Of a stretch of 64,000 nt of DNA, positions 10,963 to 22,257 are shown piece by piece. This stretch comes from Paralithodes platypus (Eukaryota > Arthropoda > Malacostraca > Decapoda > Lithodidae). The stretch is from assembly GCA_032716605.1 (NCBI GenBank), contig CM064512.1:22879810-22943809 (forward strand), read 5' to 3'. The notes under the pieces were generated by a model. The model had not been told where the DNA came from, ran no database searches, and saw only the letters and a program-made list of their open reading frames with translations. Both the position numbers and the translations under genes were made by a program. Each line of letters opens with the position of its first letter. Positions within the stretch are counted from its first letter, which is position 1.

Positions 10963-12061
10963 CTGGGAAGACGTTATAGGCTTGTGACTGGGTCTGTCAG
11001 ATTTGTGATTGGGATACTTAAAATTAGAACTAGAATTATCGTAGGGCTTCTTTCCACGAAATTTGTTGTTGAGCACGTATGTGTCAGCCATGTCAGCGGC
11101 GTCGGCAAGACAATCTACCTTTTTCCCCTTTAAATGATAGGATACAGAAGAATCAATTTTCCATAGGAAATTTTCTAACAGGACCAACTCCTTCAGATCG
11201 TTGTAGCTTGTGACTTTCTTACTCTTGACCCAATGATTGAAAGTTTTAGTCATGGTCCTGGCAAATACCTTATGGGTTTCTTCTACTTTCTTCTGGTTTT
11301 TACGGAAAGATTGCCTGTAAGCCTCAGGCTGCAATTGATAGGTTTTTAGGATAGCTTCTTTGAGATTGTCATAATCCTGCCTAACTTCTGCTACTTCTGA
11401 CAAATACGTGGCTCGAGCCTGCCCTGTCAAAACAGTTTGTAACATAAAAGGCCATTGATCTCTTGTCCACTTCATACCTCCAGCAACTTCCTCAAACAAA
11501 ACAAAGAAATCATGCACATTATCCTCAGTGAAAGGTGGAATGACACTAGTCATAGTCAATCCCAGAGGGGGAGCAATACGGGAGCATTTGTATTGACATT
11601 TAGTTGAGCCGTACGATATTGATATTCACATTGTTCGGTCGTTGCTCTGGCTTTTATGCTGGCTTCTTCGATATTTGCTTTTTCTGGCTAGTTCAAGTTG
11701 AACATTTAGTCTGGCTTGTTCGGCATTTGCCCTGGCTTGTTCGGCATTTATTCTGGCTTGTTCAGTCTTTATTCTGGCTAATTCTAAGATCAACGGAAAA
11801 ACCAGGTGGCAATTGTTCATCAAGTTGGCTAGGTTTACTAGGGATCCCACCAACTGCTCCGTCACCCTCCCCGCCTTCTACAGGGAACAGGTGGGTTTTT
11901 ATGGTCTGAGCCACCTCTACTTTAGACATGTTTGAGACAGTTAATTGGAGATGTGAGGCAAGCACTTTCAGTTCGGATTTTGACAGACAGTCAATATCAG
12001 GGGCTGTGGGTTCTGATTCTATGAAAACTCGAGCATCTTCGTCATTAATTAGTTGAGGCAT
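10825..12061 (-). pseudogene. gag: Gypsy gag (capsid), frameshifted
   Basis: The start codon at 12061 gives MPQLINDEDARVF and a SAP-like helix pair (LSKSELKVLASHLQL). Around 11790 the phase shifts into a coiled-coil segment with repeated EQAR(I/A)NA heptads. A TGA interrupts that frame near 11626, after which the main capsid segment (11559-10825) follows with IPPFTEDNVHDFF and WPFMLQTVLTGQAR. Downstream the CCHC knuckle is in the pol phase. Gag packages the RNA and forms the particle. With one frameshift, one stop and a second frameshift, no full Gag can be made by simple translation. Confidence 0.85.
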
Positions 12062-12121
12062 GATTAATATTTGATTTTTAAGTAGTGAAACGTTAATGAA
12101 ACTGAGTGAAACTGTATGAAA

Positions 12122-12143
12122 CGAATCCTGGCAAGGTCGCCAC
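12122..12143 (-). other. tRNA primer-binding site, tRNA-Arg-like
   Basis: Five to six bases inside the 5' LTR the minus strand reads TGGCGACCTTGCCAGGATTC. Its complement is the 3' end of a tRNA ending CCA and resembles tRNA-Arg, as used by the mdg1/412 type of Gypsy elements. The tRNA identity is inferred from resemblance, not from an alignment. Confidence 0.65.
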
Positions 12144-12148
12144 TCTTC

Positions 12149-13678
12149 TGTTACGTATCTTGATCCTCAAGTGGTTAACTTGATGAATCTAGATAGCACA
12201 GAGATATATATTAAGGTATCAGTCAGCTGAAGGCAAAACAAAAGTAAAATCTAATAAAATAATTTCCTGTTGTTGCTTCCTTTCCTTTTGGATCTTAGGA
12301 CTTAGTATCCTTTATTGACTGATACTCTTTAATTATGAAAAATACTGAAACTAATTAAAGTCATGTAGTATTTATAAAGAATTATTATTTAACCGAAGCT
12401 TAGTAGGCTATGGTTATGAACCGAATAAGTTATAGCTAAAGAAGGACTATTAATTTTATAAAAAGTCTTGAAAGATAAATATTAAAGTAAGAATATTTCT
12501 GTCTCTTACCCTTTTTGAAATGAATAGATAGTTTTCTTCTATGTCCTTTTATTTATATTTAATGTAATTATTCTTGGTTCTTGTCTTACGTTAATAGTAT
12601 TATATTATTATTATCATCAGGAGTAATATCAAAGTCACATAAAAAGTTAGATATATATTTAATAATTAGTTAAATTTATTTCTTAACCACGTAACATTGA
12701 GGTTTGATTATGAGTAAATAAAGTTACAGGATCGTTTCATAGATTCGATTCAGGTCTCACTCAAATAATATGAAAAGCAAAATATAATATTTTGAAGCAA
12801 AAGAATTTTCTTCAGCTTAGGAAATCACTAGAAGTAATATTAACACAGCCATGTTAGTCTAAGGCGATATTACTAATACGAGACAATAGCATCACCGTAC
12901 TAAGCACCATTAAGCAATGTAAGCTTAATTCAAAGAAAATGAAAGAACTCGTAAGTATTAATATAAAACAATAGTATTACTTTCATCATAACCCAATTAC
13001 TTAAAGAGTTGCTTTAGTCCACAAGTTAGTCAACTAAAATAGTTAAGTACATAATAATAGCGTTAACGTTAATTCCCAATCAAATAGTTAAACACATAAT
13101 AGTAGCGTTAACGTTAATTCGCAATCAAATAGTTAAACACATAATAGTAGCGTTCACGTTAATTCCCAATCAAATAGTTAAACACATTACACACATCACG
13201 TTAATTCCCAATCACATATCTCACTAACCAACATAACGTAAGTGTTTACACCGAACACACTTAACACACATTTATATAATCTGACTGACAGTCACAATCC
13301 CATTATAATACTTCACCCCGTCTTCCTCCAGCTGCAAGTTCACCTTCCCCAACTCCAAATGAGACTGATTTGAATGCCCACAACTCGGGTCTTATATACC
13401 AAACAATGATGGTGTAGGAACGAATCAGGAGGCGAGTGATGGTGCGCGCTCCAATCATAGCTCCTCGAATCACATAACAGGTGTGTGGTCCACTCACAGC
13501 TCCTGGCGTCGATCATACGTCATAGCATCGGTCATCGAGGTATGGGGCGAGCTGGTATGGGGCGAGATGGTTTGCCCACTCGCTCGTTCGCTCGCTAGTC
13601 TGCTTCACCACTTGGGTAGTTTGGCTCCTTGAACTCTAATTCTAACTCTTAAATTAACATACAGGGCTCCGTATGTCA
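12149..13678 (-). repeat. 5' LTR of the Gypsy element
   Basis: Near-identical to 6237-7765 along its whole length, including the 45-bp subrepeats. The high similarity indicates few mutations since insertion. Confidence 0.9.
13391..13398 (-). promoter_or_regulatory. TATA box of the Gypsy 5' LTR
   Basis: The minus strand reads TATATAAG in a G+C-richer part of the LTR, where a U3 promoter is expected. Transcription would start roughly 25-30 bases to the left. The same sequence is in the other LTR. Confidence 0.5.
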
Positions 13679-13680
13679 GA

Positions 13681-13771
13681 ATATATATATATATATAAAA
13701 GGTGTCATATATATAATATATAAATATATATATATACATATAATATATATATATATATACAAGGTGTCAAA
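13681..13771. repeat. (TA)n microsatellite cluster
   Basis: TA tracts abut the right LTR. They include ACAAGGTGTCAAA, which also occurs at about 6070 on the other side of the Gypsy element. Confidence 0.9.
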
Positions 13772-13875
13772 CCACAGAAATATGCAGATTTCCAAGCCAC
13801 CCTAGGAGGTACTGCATTTGACTCGTTATTTTTTTAGAGTGGTTTCCCCAGGAGGCCTATATCCACTTTGATGAT

Positions 13876-14020
13876 GAAGGTGGGTAAATGTAGGTGGGTG
13901 AATGTCGGTGGGTGAATGTGTGGGTGAATGTCGGTGGGTGAATGTCGGTGGGTAAACGAGGGTGGGTGAATGAAGGTGGGTGAATGAAGGTGGGTGAATG
14001 AAGCCGGGTGAATGATGAAT
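13876..14020. repeat. 14-bp minisatellite, GGTGGGTGAATGNN
   Basis: About ten imperfect units. Open frames on the minus strand here (HPPTFTH-type repeats) are by-products of the repeat. Confidence 0.85.
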
Positions 14021-14085
14021 GAAGAAGAGAAATGGAGAAGAGAAATGAATGAATCAATGAATGAATGATTGCACATGGCTCCTGA

Positions 14086-17027
14086 CTATAGGACACCTGC
14101 ATTGTGACGATGGAAAAGGTTGAAGCAGTCGTTGACGTCAATGCAGAGGGCAACCGTGCAAGTCGTGCAGCGGAAGCTTGTGTCCTTGCGAATGCCGTTC
14201 ATTACTTTGCAGTAATAGCAACGGAGTCGCTTCTTGGCCGGAATCCTCTGCCGAGAATGGTCCAAGGCCCTGTTCAACCGGACATGGTTCAGAACAATAG
14301 GACGGGGCCTTGGGACAACTCCAGGTCGAGGTCTCCGGACTCGCACCGCTCCTGCTGCTTCCAGTACTGGTGGCGGTTGGTTGGCAGCTTCAAGAGCTGC
14401 TTCCCCATCGTCACCAGCAGCAGCTGCATCAGGTGCTAGTACCACGGGGGTTGAACCAGGACATAGTTTCCCCCCGGGGCAGCAGCATCAGCAGCATCAT
14501 CTGGTTCTGGTGGTGGGGAGGGGACATCGAGACGTGGTGCCCTCTCAACGCCTCCACCAGGAGCAGCAACAGGAGAGGGTGGAGTGTTGTCAGGAGCAGC
14601 AGGGGCTGGGGAGTCTGGATGGTCGTCGTCAGACGACCCAGATGATCCACCGGGTTGCCGTTGCCTGCGTGCATGCCTCTGTGGCTCACGCTGGTCACGC
14701 GGCAGATCTTGTGCTCGGTGGACTGGCCTCCCCGACATAGGCCACTCTGCAGGGTTGAAGTGCAGCAAGGAAGTACAGATGTGCTCCTGGAAGTCCAGCA
14801 AGGTCATCTTCTTCCTTGGGTAGCACTTCCTGTACAGGACATGGGCATTGAAGAGGGCCATTTGGATGAAGTAGAAGGTGATCTTCTTCGTCCACTTGAC
14901 CGTCCTTCGCTGGATGGGGTAGTACTGGACCATCTGGTCGAAGTGATCCACCCCACCCATGTGGATGTTGTAGTCTTCAACGCAAACAGGTTTGAAGATC
15001 TCCCTCTGTCCACGACGCCACTTGCCCTGTTGGTCCTTCTCTTTGAAACTGACAAGCTTCGGGATGGTGTCCTGGTTGTGGAAAGTGGACACCATGTTGA
15101 CGATGCGCTTGTCTCGCCAAAGTAGGACCATGGTTAAGCCGTTGTTCATTGCTAATGTCGCATCGCGTTCAAGCTGTTTTGCTTTAGCAATGTCGCACAA
15201 CCGCTTAGGAGCTCCTCGTACAAGGCGCAGGGTGCCACACACATAGATGTTGTGTGTGAGCATTTGCTGGCACAGGTCAACTGAGTTGTAATAGTTGTCC
15301 ATGTACAGCCTGTACCCCTGGCCTCTGAAGGACTCCGTGAGACCCTCCACCGTCTCCTGGAGAGATGTACCCGGACCGGTGTAGACCCGAAAGTCCCACA
15401 CATAGCCAGTCAACGCCTCTGCCAGGATGTACAGCTTGACACCGTACTTCGTCGGCTTCATTGGGTTGTAAACCTTGAATGAAAGGCGACCCTTCCATCC
15501 AAGGCTGCCTTCGTCAAGGGACAGCTTTTCGGTGGGGATGTATGCCAGCTTGAAGCCTTCAAGTAGGTATTCCATCACCGTCCGAACCTTCACAAGCCTG
15601 TCCTTGTTCTGCCTGCAGACTGCCTTGTTGTTGAAAGCATGGAAATACTTCAACAAGGCTAGAAACTTAGTCCTACTCATCGTTCTCCGAAATACTGGGT
15701 AGTCGTGAAGGACAGTTGAACGCCAGTAGTGACTCAGAGAAGGAATCTTGGTGATGCCCATGAGGAAGTACAGGCCAAGGAATTTGGCCATTTCCTCCTC
15801 ACCAAACAGGTGCCAAAGAGCGGCTGCTCCGTCAACGAACTTGGCGTAAGCATTTGTCTCCAATACCAGGTATTGCAGCATCTCCCTTGTGAAGAAGAGC
15901 TGGAAGAACTGGAGAGGAGTCACCGGCTTTGGAACCTGCATGCCAGGGGTCCCTGAGAACAGATCAGGCTGGGGGTCGAAGGGGGTGTCGGTCCAACCGG
16001 CATCACGATCGGGGGCAGGATCGCGAGCACGGCCACGACCACCGCGAGGACCACCGCGAGGAACACCTCTGCGGCCCCTGGGCCTACCACCTGCCCCCCT
16101 ACGGGGACCTGGCCTCCGGCGTGGCATAGGTGGTAGGTCGAGGGGTTGAGTGGGGGGGGCTTCTGCATCAGATGATGCAGAAGCCGGTGAACCTGGTGCA
16201 GCACCAAGTGGTGAAAGGTGTGGAGCTGGTGAACCTGGTGCAGCTGCACCAGCTGGTGAAAGGTGTGGAGCTGGTGAACCTGGTGCAGCTGTACCAGTTG
16301 GTGAATGGTGAAGAGGAAGCCTTTGGGGAAGAAGCTCCTCGATTGCTGCTGGAGGATTCAACGCTGTGCGTGGCACCTCAGCAACAACCTGAGCACGCAC
16401 TGCGGCTTCAGCAACCTCAGCACGCATTGCGGCTCGATGCTCAGGCAGAACAAATGCCGAGGGGGTCAACGGTGTGTCGCTGAAGGGGGACACTGCGGGG
16501 GTGACCGTTCCCATGGCATGCGAAGGCGGGGTATTCAAAGTGCCCACAGCAAGTAGCGTAGCAAACAGGTGTGGGCTGCGGGCTGGTGATCCTGCTGGAA
16601 GCCAGGATGAGGCACCGCCACGTGAGGTGGATGGAAGAGGTGACGTGGGAAGTTGGGGGAAGTTGGGTGATGGTAGGAGGTAATCGGCGATGTTATGGAT
16701 GGGATGAGATGTAGATGGGATGGGATGAGATGGATGGATGGGGTGGGATGGGGCTGGTGGTGGTGGTGGTGGTGGTGCTGGGGTTGGTTCAGTTGGTGGT
16801 GGTGGTGGTGGTGGGTTGTCTGACGTTGCTGGTGGTGGTGGTGGATCGGCCGAGGTGGGGACGTCGAGGCGGAGTCGCTTGGGCGGAGGTGAAGCCCAAT
16901 CCTCATTGTCAGACCACTCGTCCGACTCACTCTCGCTCGCCGTCTCATCCGTCGTCGTCATGTCCAGCACCTCATTGACCACATCTTCCAGCTGGGAGTC
17001 CCGCAAAGGTTTCTTCTTGTCCGACAT
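14086..17027 (-). pseudogene. piggyBac-type transposase with a long disordered N-terminus; one frameshift
   Basis: The likely start is the ATG at 17027-17025 (MSDKKKPLRDSQ). An open frame continues 79 codons upstream, but only through a minisatellite. The first ~370 residues are acidic, then proline-rich runs, repeated APHLSP/GAAAPGSP units and an Arg-Gly block. The transposase core begins near 15920 (PLQFFQLFFTREML). The three catalytic aspartates are present in KLSLDEGSLGWKGRL (codon 15515-15513), LYMDNYYNS (15299-15297) and MGGVDHFDQM (14948-14946). The main frame stops at 14436. The cysteine-rich C-terminal domain (LRCYYCKVMNG ... CTTCTVALC) is in another phase ending at 14086, so one frameshift lies at about 14440-14470, next to a C/G homopolymer. 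The enzyme cuts and pastes DNA at TTAA. I could not find a matching pair of terminal repeats. A sequencing error in the homopolymer could explain the shift. Confidence 0.88.
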
Positions 17028-17030
17028 GGC

Positions 17031-17166
17031 AGCTGGCGTATGGCGGTAGGCTGGCGTATGGCGGTAGGCTGGCGTATGGCGGTAGGCTGGCGTATGGCGG
17101 TAGGGTGGCGTATGGCGGTAGGCTGGCGTATGGCGGTAGGCTGGCGTATGGCGGCAGGCTGGCGTA
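17031..17166. repeat. 18-bp minisatellite just upstream of the piggyBac start
   Basis: Seven to eight copies of GCTGGCGTATGGCGGTAG. Read on the minus strand it encodes a PAYRHT hexapeptide repeat, in frame with the transposase and ending directly at its ATG. Confidence 0.9.
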
Positions 17167-17589
17167 GTTAGCTTACGATGCTGAAACCAAGAAATGGAAA
17201 TAAAGGAAAAACGTAATTGACGTTGATAGTTGTCATGACGCAAGTTCGCCATCACTGGATCCATATAACGTTGGTATAGTTCACCATGACATAGTCATAG
17301 TTTTGCATTATCCGATTCCAGATGACGTGAGTATAATGGATTCATGACGATATAGTTCCGCATTTTGTAATTCAAATGGGGGAACACCATGACGTAGTCA
17401 TAGTATGGCATTATAAGAATATATATATTTATACCTTGGGGCTCTTTGGCCAAACACCCTGGGGAACAAGAACAACACGACAGGGAAGGGGACAAGACAA
17501 AACATTATATATATACGGTATATACCTTTATATAAAAAATAAATATAATCAAATAAATCCCAATATATATAAAATAACTATATAAATAC
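17167..17589. other. Spacer with a retroposon-tail-like motif
   Basis: No gene. At 17433-17480 the sequence CCTTGGGGCTCTTTGGCC followed by CCTGGGGAACAAGAACAA resembles both the satellite to its right and the tail of the retroposon at 29770-30088. Confidence 0.5.
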
Positions 17590-19020
17590 TCGATTATGGG
17601 CCCTGCCCTTGCTCTGGATATAGGGGGTGGTCCCATTGACACCCTGGGGAACAGGAACAATAACCAAAACAAATATATAAATGAAACAAAATTATAAATA
17701 AAATAAAATGATAGGCCTATAAATAAAATAAATAAAAACTATAATAAATAACAATATATATAAAATAACTATATAAATACTCGATTATGGGCCCTGCCCT
17801 TGCTCTGGACATAGGGGGTGGTCCCATTGACACCCTGGGGAACAGGAACAATAACCAAACAAAATATGTAAATGAAACAAAATTATAAATAAAATAAAAT
17901 TATAGGCCTATAAATAAAATAAATAAAAACTATAATAAATATCAATATATATAACATAACTATATAAATACTCGATTATGGGCCCTGCCCTTGCTCTGGA
18001 CATAGGGGGTGGTCCCATTGACACCCTGGGCAACAGGAACAATAACCAAACAAAATATATAAATGAAACAAATTATATATAAAATTAAATTATAGGCCTA
18101 TAAATAAAATAAATAAAAACTATAATAAATAAAAATATATATAAAATAACTATAAATACTCGATTATGGGCCCTGCCCTTGCTCTGGACATAGGGGGTGG
18201 TCCAATGGACACCCTGGGGAACAGGAACAATAAAAAAAAATATATATATATAAATGAAACAAAATTATAAATAAAATAAAATGATAGGCCTATAAATAAA
18301 ATAAATGAAAACTGTAATAAATAAAAAAATATATAAAATAACTATAAATACTCGATTATGGGCCCTGCCCTTGCTCTGGACATATGGGGTGGTCCAATGG
18401 ACACCCTGGGGAACAGGAACAATAACCAAAAAAATATATATAAATGAAACAAAATTATAAATAAAATAAAATGATAGGCCTATAAATAAAATAAATAAAA
18501 ACTATAATAAATAAAAATATATAAAAAATAACTATAAATACTCGATTATGGGCCCTGCCCTTGCTCTGGACATAGGGGGTGGTCTAATGGAGACCCTGGG
18601 GAACAGGAACAATAACCAAAACAAAAATATAAATTAAACAAAATTATAAATAAAATAAAATTATAGGCCTATAAATAAAATAAATAAAAACAATAATAAA
18701 TAAAAATATATATAAAATAACTATAAATACTCGATTATGGGCCCTGCCAACAATAACCAAAAACAAATATATAAATGAAACAAAATTATAAATAAAATAA
18801 AATGATAGGCCTATAAATAAAATAAATAAAAACAATAATAAATAAAAATACATATAAAATAACTATAAATACTCGATTATGGGCCCTGCCCTTGCTCTGG
18901 ACATAGGGGGTGGTCCAATGGACACCGTGGGGAACAGGAACAATAACCAAAAAAAAATATATAAATGAAACAAAATTATAAATAAAATAAAATTATATAA
19001 ATAAAATAAATAAAACTTAT
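17590..19020. repeat. ~190-bp satellite array, eight units
   Basis: Units begin CTCGATTATGGGCCCTGCC at 17590, 17780, 17971, 18159, 18351, 18541, 18730 and 18872. The seventh unit lacks ~48 bases. Each unit joins a GC-rich 70-base head (ending CCTGGGGAACAGGAACAA) to an AT-rich 120-base tail of AAATAAAATAAA type. No coding potential. Confidence 0.95.
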
Positions 19021-19076
19021 AATAAATCACAATAAAGAAAAATAGGCCTATATATAAAATAACAATGGAAAAACTC

Positions 19077-19077
<1 letters not shown>

Positions 19078-19115
<38 letters not shown>

Positions 19116-19152
19116 GGTATATATATACATATATATATATATATACATATAA
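19078..19152. repeat. (TA)n microsatellite
   Basis: TA tracts with CCGG and TACA interruptions at the right edge of the satellite. Confidence 0.9.
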
Positions 19153-20226
19153 AATATCCCACCTGTGAGGAAAGGGTAAAAGGTCAAGGAGTGGTTACCC
19201 GCCGCGGACAAGTAATTATGGGATTAGATTAGGTACTTTACCCAGACATCTGTGGCTGTCCAAAGGTTCACTGCTGTACTGTAGTGTACAGTGGCGCATA
19301 AAAGTCCTTATTTTTTATGTCAGGCTATTTACCGTGACATATTTGTACTTACCATGACATTTTTGTCTAAAAAATTTGTTTATTATCTATCCACACTTCA
19401 CTGTTAGTTACTTCACTCAAATATAACTGTGTATTCATTACAAATTGCCCAAATTGGGCATAAAATAATAATGCCAAAAATGGGCAAAACACAACTATAT
19501 TTCGTAATTACAGCTTTATTATACTTCGTATGTAGTATTTATTCATAAATATATTGGTCTTTCAAGCGAAAATTAAGGTTTTAGGGCAATATATATACGA
19601 CACACACGTATAGCCTAGCTTACATTCGTAATCACAAACCTAACATAAGTTAGGAATGTGACTACGAATGCTTACTACACTAACCCTACGAATATGATAT
19701 AAATAATATTATTATTCACAGTTCACAACACTTCCACTGGGTCCATTCTAGCCGCCTAAAAAACACATGGCTGGCTATGGAGAGGCGAACAACGAGGCAC
19801 AGAGTCACAAATCACGAGTTATATACATAAATTATAAATAGATAGCCACAAATTGATGATACACTGTCTCTTAGTACATAAATAATCAAGATTTGCCCGC
19901 CTGAAACCCGCTCCATGGCGGGCAATGGAGGCGAGACAAGATTTAAAGGTCCGGGAGTACTACCTCACAGACTGGCGGCCGGCTCACAACTGGTGAAACA
20001 AAGCCCCGCACTCCTCACACAGGGACGCTAGGGGGTTGCCAGATATTTAATTTTGTAACTTACTGATGGCTAACTTACCAGCCAAAAATGCGTCCAATTC
20101 GCGTCATAAACTTATTTACCCCGAATATTTCTAACTTACAGGTGGCATTATGATGCGATTGCGTCGTACGACCACTCTTCGAGGGGTGGCGTTATGACTC
20201 GATCGCGTCCTATAGATGCGAGAGGG
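19153..20226. other. Non-coding region, possible piggyBac-type right end
   Basis: No gene recognised. It ends GCGAGAGGG directly before TTAA at 20227-20230, which looks like a piggyBac terminus and might be the right end of the element at 14.1-17.0 kb. No matching left end was found, so this is only a candidate. Confidence 0.35.
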
Positions 20227-20471
20227 TTAATCTAACTAAATCCTTGATAAGAAATTCTAAGGTCGAAGGTCAAGGTCAAAGGTCAAGGTTATAGGTCGAT
20301 AATGATTTTTAATAGTATTTCTTATTTAATGTAAGATTCTCATTAGGCATATCATGCATATTCGGAATGCCTAGAGCAAGGCCATACAAGAATAAACATA
20401 ATTCCATTTGATAGGTCAAGTTCACAGGTCAACGTCATATATTTATTATTTTATATGGTCATTATGCTAAT
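20227..20471. repeat. AGGTCA-rich dispersed repeat, left part
   Basis: Contains AAGGTCAAGGTCAAAGGTCA-type runs. The same kind of sequence resumes after the RTE insertion at 21843. Confidence 0.65.
20461..20471. repeat. Target-site duplication of the RTE copy (left)
   Basis: ATTATGCTAAT here is repeated at 21832-21842 on the other side of the insertion. Confidence 0.85.
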
Positions 20472-21831
20472 ATAAGGGCAAAGGGGAAAGAGGAGTGTGT
20501 GGTAACCACCTAGGAATATGTCTTCTAAGCGTAGTAGGGAAGGTATACAGTAGGGTAGTGATTGAGAGAGTGAGAGTGAGAACGGAGAAATGGGTAGGCG
20601 ACGAGCAGGGAGGTTTTAGGAAGGGAAGAGGATGTGTAGATCAGATTTTTACCCTGAATTGTGTTGTGGAGAAGTATCTGGAGAAGAAACAAAAGGTGTA
20701 TGTTGCCTTTATGGACTTGGAGAAGGCCTATGACAGAGTGGATAGAGAAGGTTTGTGGAAAGTACTTAGAATATACGGAGTAGAGGGCAAGTTGCTGAAA
20801 GCAGTGAAGAGCATGTATGAGGGTGCAAAGGCGGCAGTACGTGTGGAGAGTGAGCAGAGCGAGTTCTTTGACCTGAATGTTGGTTTGAAACAGGGGTGTG
20901 TGATGTCCCCGTGGTTGTTTACTGTATATATGGATGGAGTTATGAAAGAAATACTATCAAGAGCAGTGGATGTTGGTGTATCGCTGAAAAGGGAGGGAAT
21001 TGAGTGGAAGCTACCTATACTGCTGTTTGCGGATGATACAGTTCTGATGAGTGATAATGAATGGGAGTTGCAGGGTCTGGTAAATGAGTTTGGAACAGTG
21101 TGCGAAAAACGGAATTTGAAGGTAAATACGGGAAGAGCAAGGTTATGGTCTTCGAAAGGGGTGAAGTCACAGAGTGTGAGGTGAAGCTGAACGGTCAGGC
21201 TATGGAGATCGTCAACTCTTTTAAGTATCTGGGCAGTGTGTTGAGTAAAGATGGGACTATGGATGAAGAGGTGCGGGAGAGGGTACAACAGGGGAAGAGG
21301 GTTGTAGGAACGCTAAAAGCAGTAACAAGAAATAGGGTGGTCAGTATGGAAGTGAAGAAGTCCTTGCATGACAGTGTGGTAATCCCGACACTGACTTACG
21401 GAAGCGAAGCATGGACGTTGGTTGAGAGACTCAGACCAAGAGTGAGAGCAGTGGAAATGAATTACTTAAGGAGTGCGTGCGGAGTTACATGGAGGGATAG
21501 ACAGACTAATGAGGAAGTAATAAGGAGGTGTGGTGTGGAGGTAGATGTGCTGGAAAGTGTGAAAAGGAACAACTTGAGATGGTTCGGCCATATGGAACGT
21601 ATGGAAAGCGAGAGAATGACTAAGAGGGTGTACGAGAGCGAGGTGGAGGGACAGAGGGGGAGAGGTAGACCGAATATGAGGTGGAAGGATGGAGTGAGGA
21701 ACTACATGAACGAAGGCGGTGCTGGTTGGGGGGAGGGGCGTCGACTGACTGGGGACAGAGGTGCATGGGGGCGGTTCGTTCGTGGCCACCCCTTCGGGGA
21801 TCACGGCGTCAGGCAATAGATAGATAGATAG
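20472..21831 (+). mobile_element. RTE-type non-LTR retrotransposon, 5'-truncated, copy 1
   Basis: The insert lies between two 11-bp direct repeats and ends in an (ATAG)n tail after CACGGCGTCAGGCA, the usual short-repeat 3' end of RTE elements. It lacks the endonuclease and the first RT blocks. Its protein is about 95 percent similar by eye to that of the copy at 53698-55230. Confidence 0.9.
20495..21819 (+). pseudogene. RTE reverse transcriptase fragment, frameshifted
   Basis: RT blocks in order: GGFRKGRGCVDQIFTLN, AFMDLEKAYDRVDREGLW (block A with its aspartate), GLKQGCVMSPWLFTVYMD, and LLFADDTVLMSD (the F-A-D-D active site). The thumb and C-terminal part follow, with FKYLGSVLSKDGTMDEEV, TYGSEAWTL and a basic WFGHMERM region. 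A one-base deletion near 21130 shifts the frame relative to the sister copy, so the protein is broken in two (20495-21184 and 21100-21819). It copies RNA into DNA at the target site. No endonuclease is present in this copy. Confidence 0.9.
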
Positions 21832-21842
21832 ATTATGCTAAT

Positions 21843-22257
21843 TTCTTTACTATTCATGTAAACTTAACAAAATTTGTTGAGACAGTTGTGCATTAAGGGA
21901 AAATTAAAATGTTAAACTTTCAGACATCATGAAGGTCAAGATGAAGGTCAAAGGTCAAGGTCAACTATTCCTTTAATACCTCTGAAACTAATTGATGATC
22001 TTTAATGAAATTTGACACACTTATTTGATTTTCTAGGGTTACATTAAAGCAAACAAAAATATAATCCTACATAAAGGTCAAGGTCACAAGCCAAGGTCAT
22101 AAGTTAACCTTCATCATAAAAACCTCAATTTTCGATAAGCTGACGACTGTTAGTTGCATTTTACTTACAGTACAGTATATATATACATATATATATTGTA
22201 ATACTTAAGGTTAAAGGTCAAGGTCAAAGAACAAAAGAAGAGTGTTGATAATTGTCT
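21843..22257. repeat. AGGTCA-rich dispersed repeat, right part
   Basis: Several GGTCAAGGTCA and AGGTCAAAGGTCAAGG stretches at 21925-21965, 22075-22110 and 22205-22230. More follow at 22545-22575 beyond the small palindromic element. Confidence 0.65.

Larger units (their letters stand above)
6237..13680 (-). mobile_element. Ty3/Gypsy LTR retrotransposon with Gmr1-type domain order, defective
   Basis: Two ~1.53 kb long terminal repeats (6237-7765 and 12149-13678) enclose a 4.4 kb internal region read on the minus strand. The order is 5' LTR, tRNA-primed start, gag, zinc knuckle, protease, integrase, reverse transcriptase remnant, polypurine tract, 3' LTR. Integrase before reverse transcriptase is the copia-like order known for the Gmr1 clade of Ty3/Gypsy. 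The integrase is clearly gypsy-type (HHCC finger, DDE, GPY/F module). The reverse transcriptase is frameshifted and ends just after its active-site region, and no RNase H follows. The LTRs look almost identical, so the insertion is recent although the coding region is dead. There is no envelope-like frame. Flanks on both sides are TA repeats, so a 4-5 bp target duplication cannot be distinguished. Confidence 0.9.

Noticed and set aside
6237..13680. Endogenous retrovirus
   Set aside because: No envelope frame, and the integrase and RT are gypsy-type; an LTR retrotransposon explains everything.
13834..14153. Overlapping His/Pro/Ser-rich frames
   Set aside because: By-products of the 14-bp minisatellite and of the end of the piggyBac transposase.
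14104..16978. Plus-strand frames over the piggyBac gene as separate genes
   Set aside because: They mirror the minus-strand coding and proline-rich repeats and show no domain of their own.
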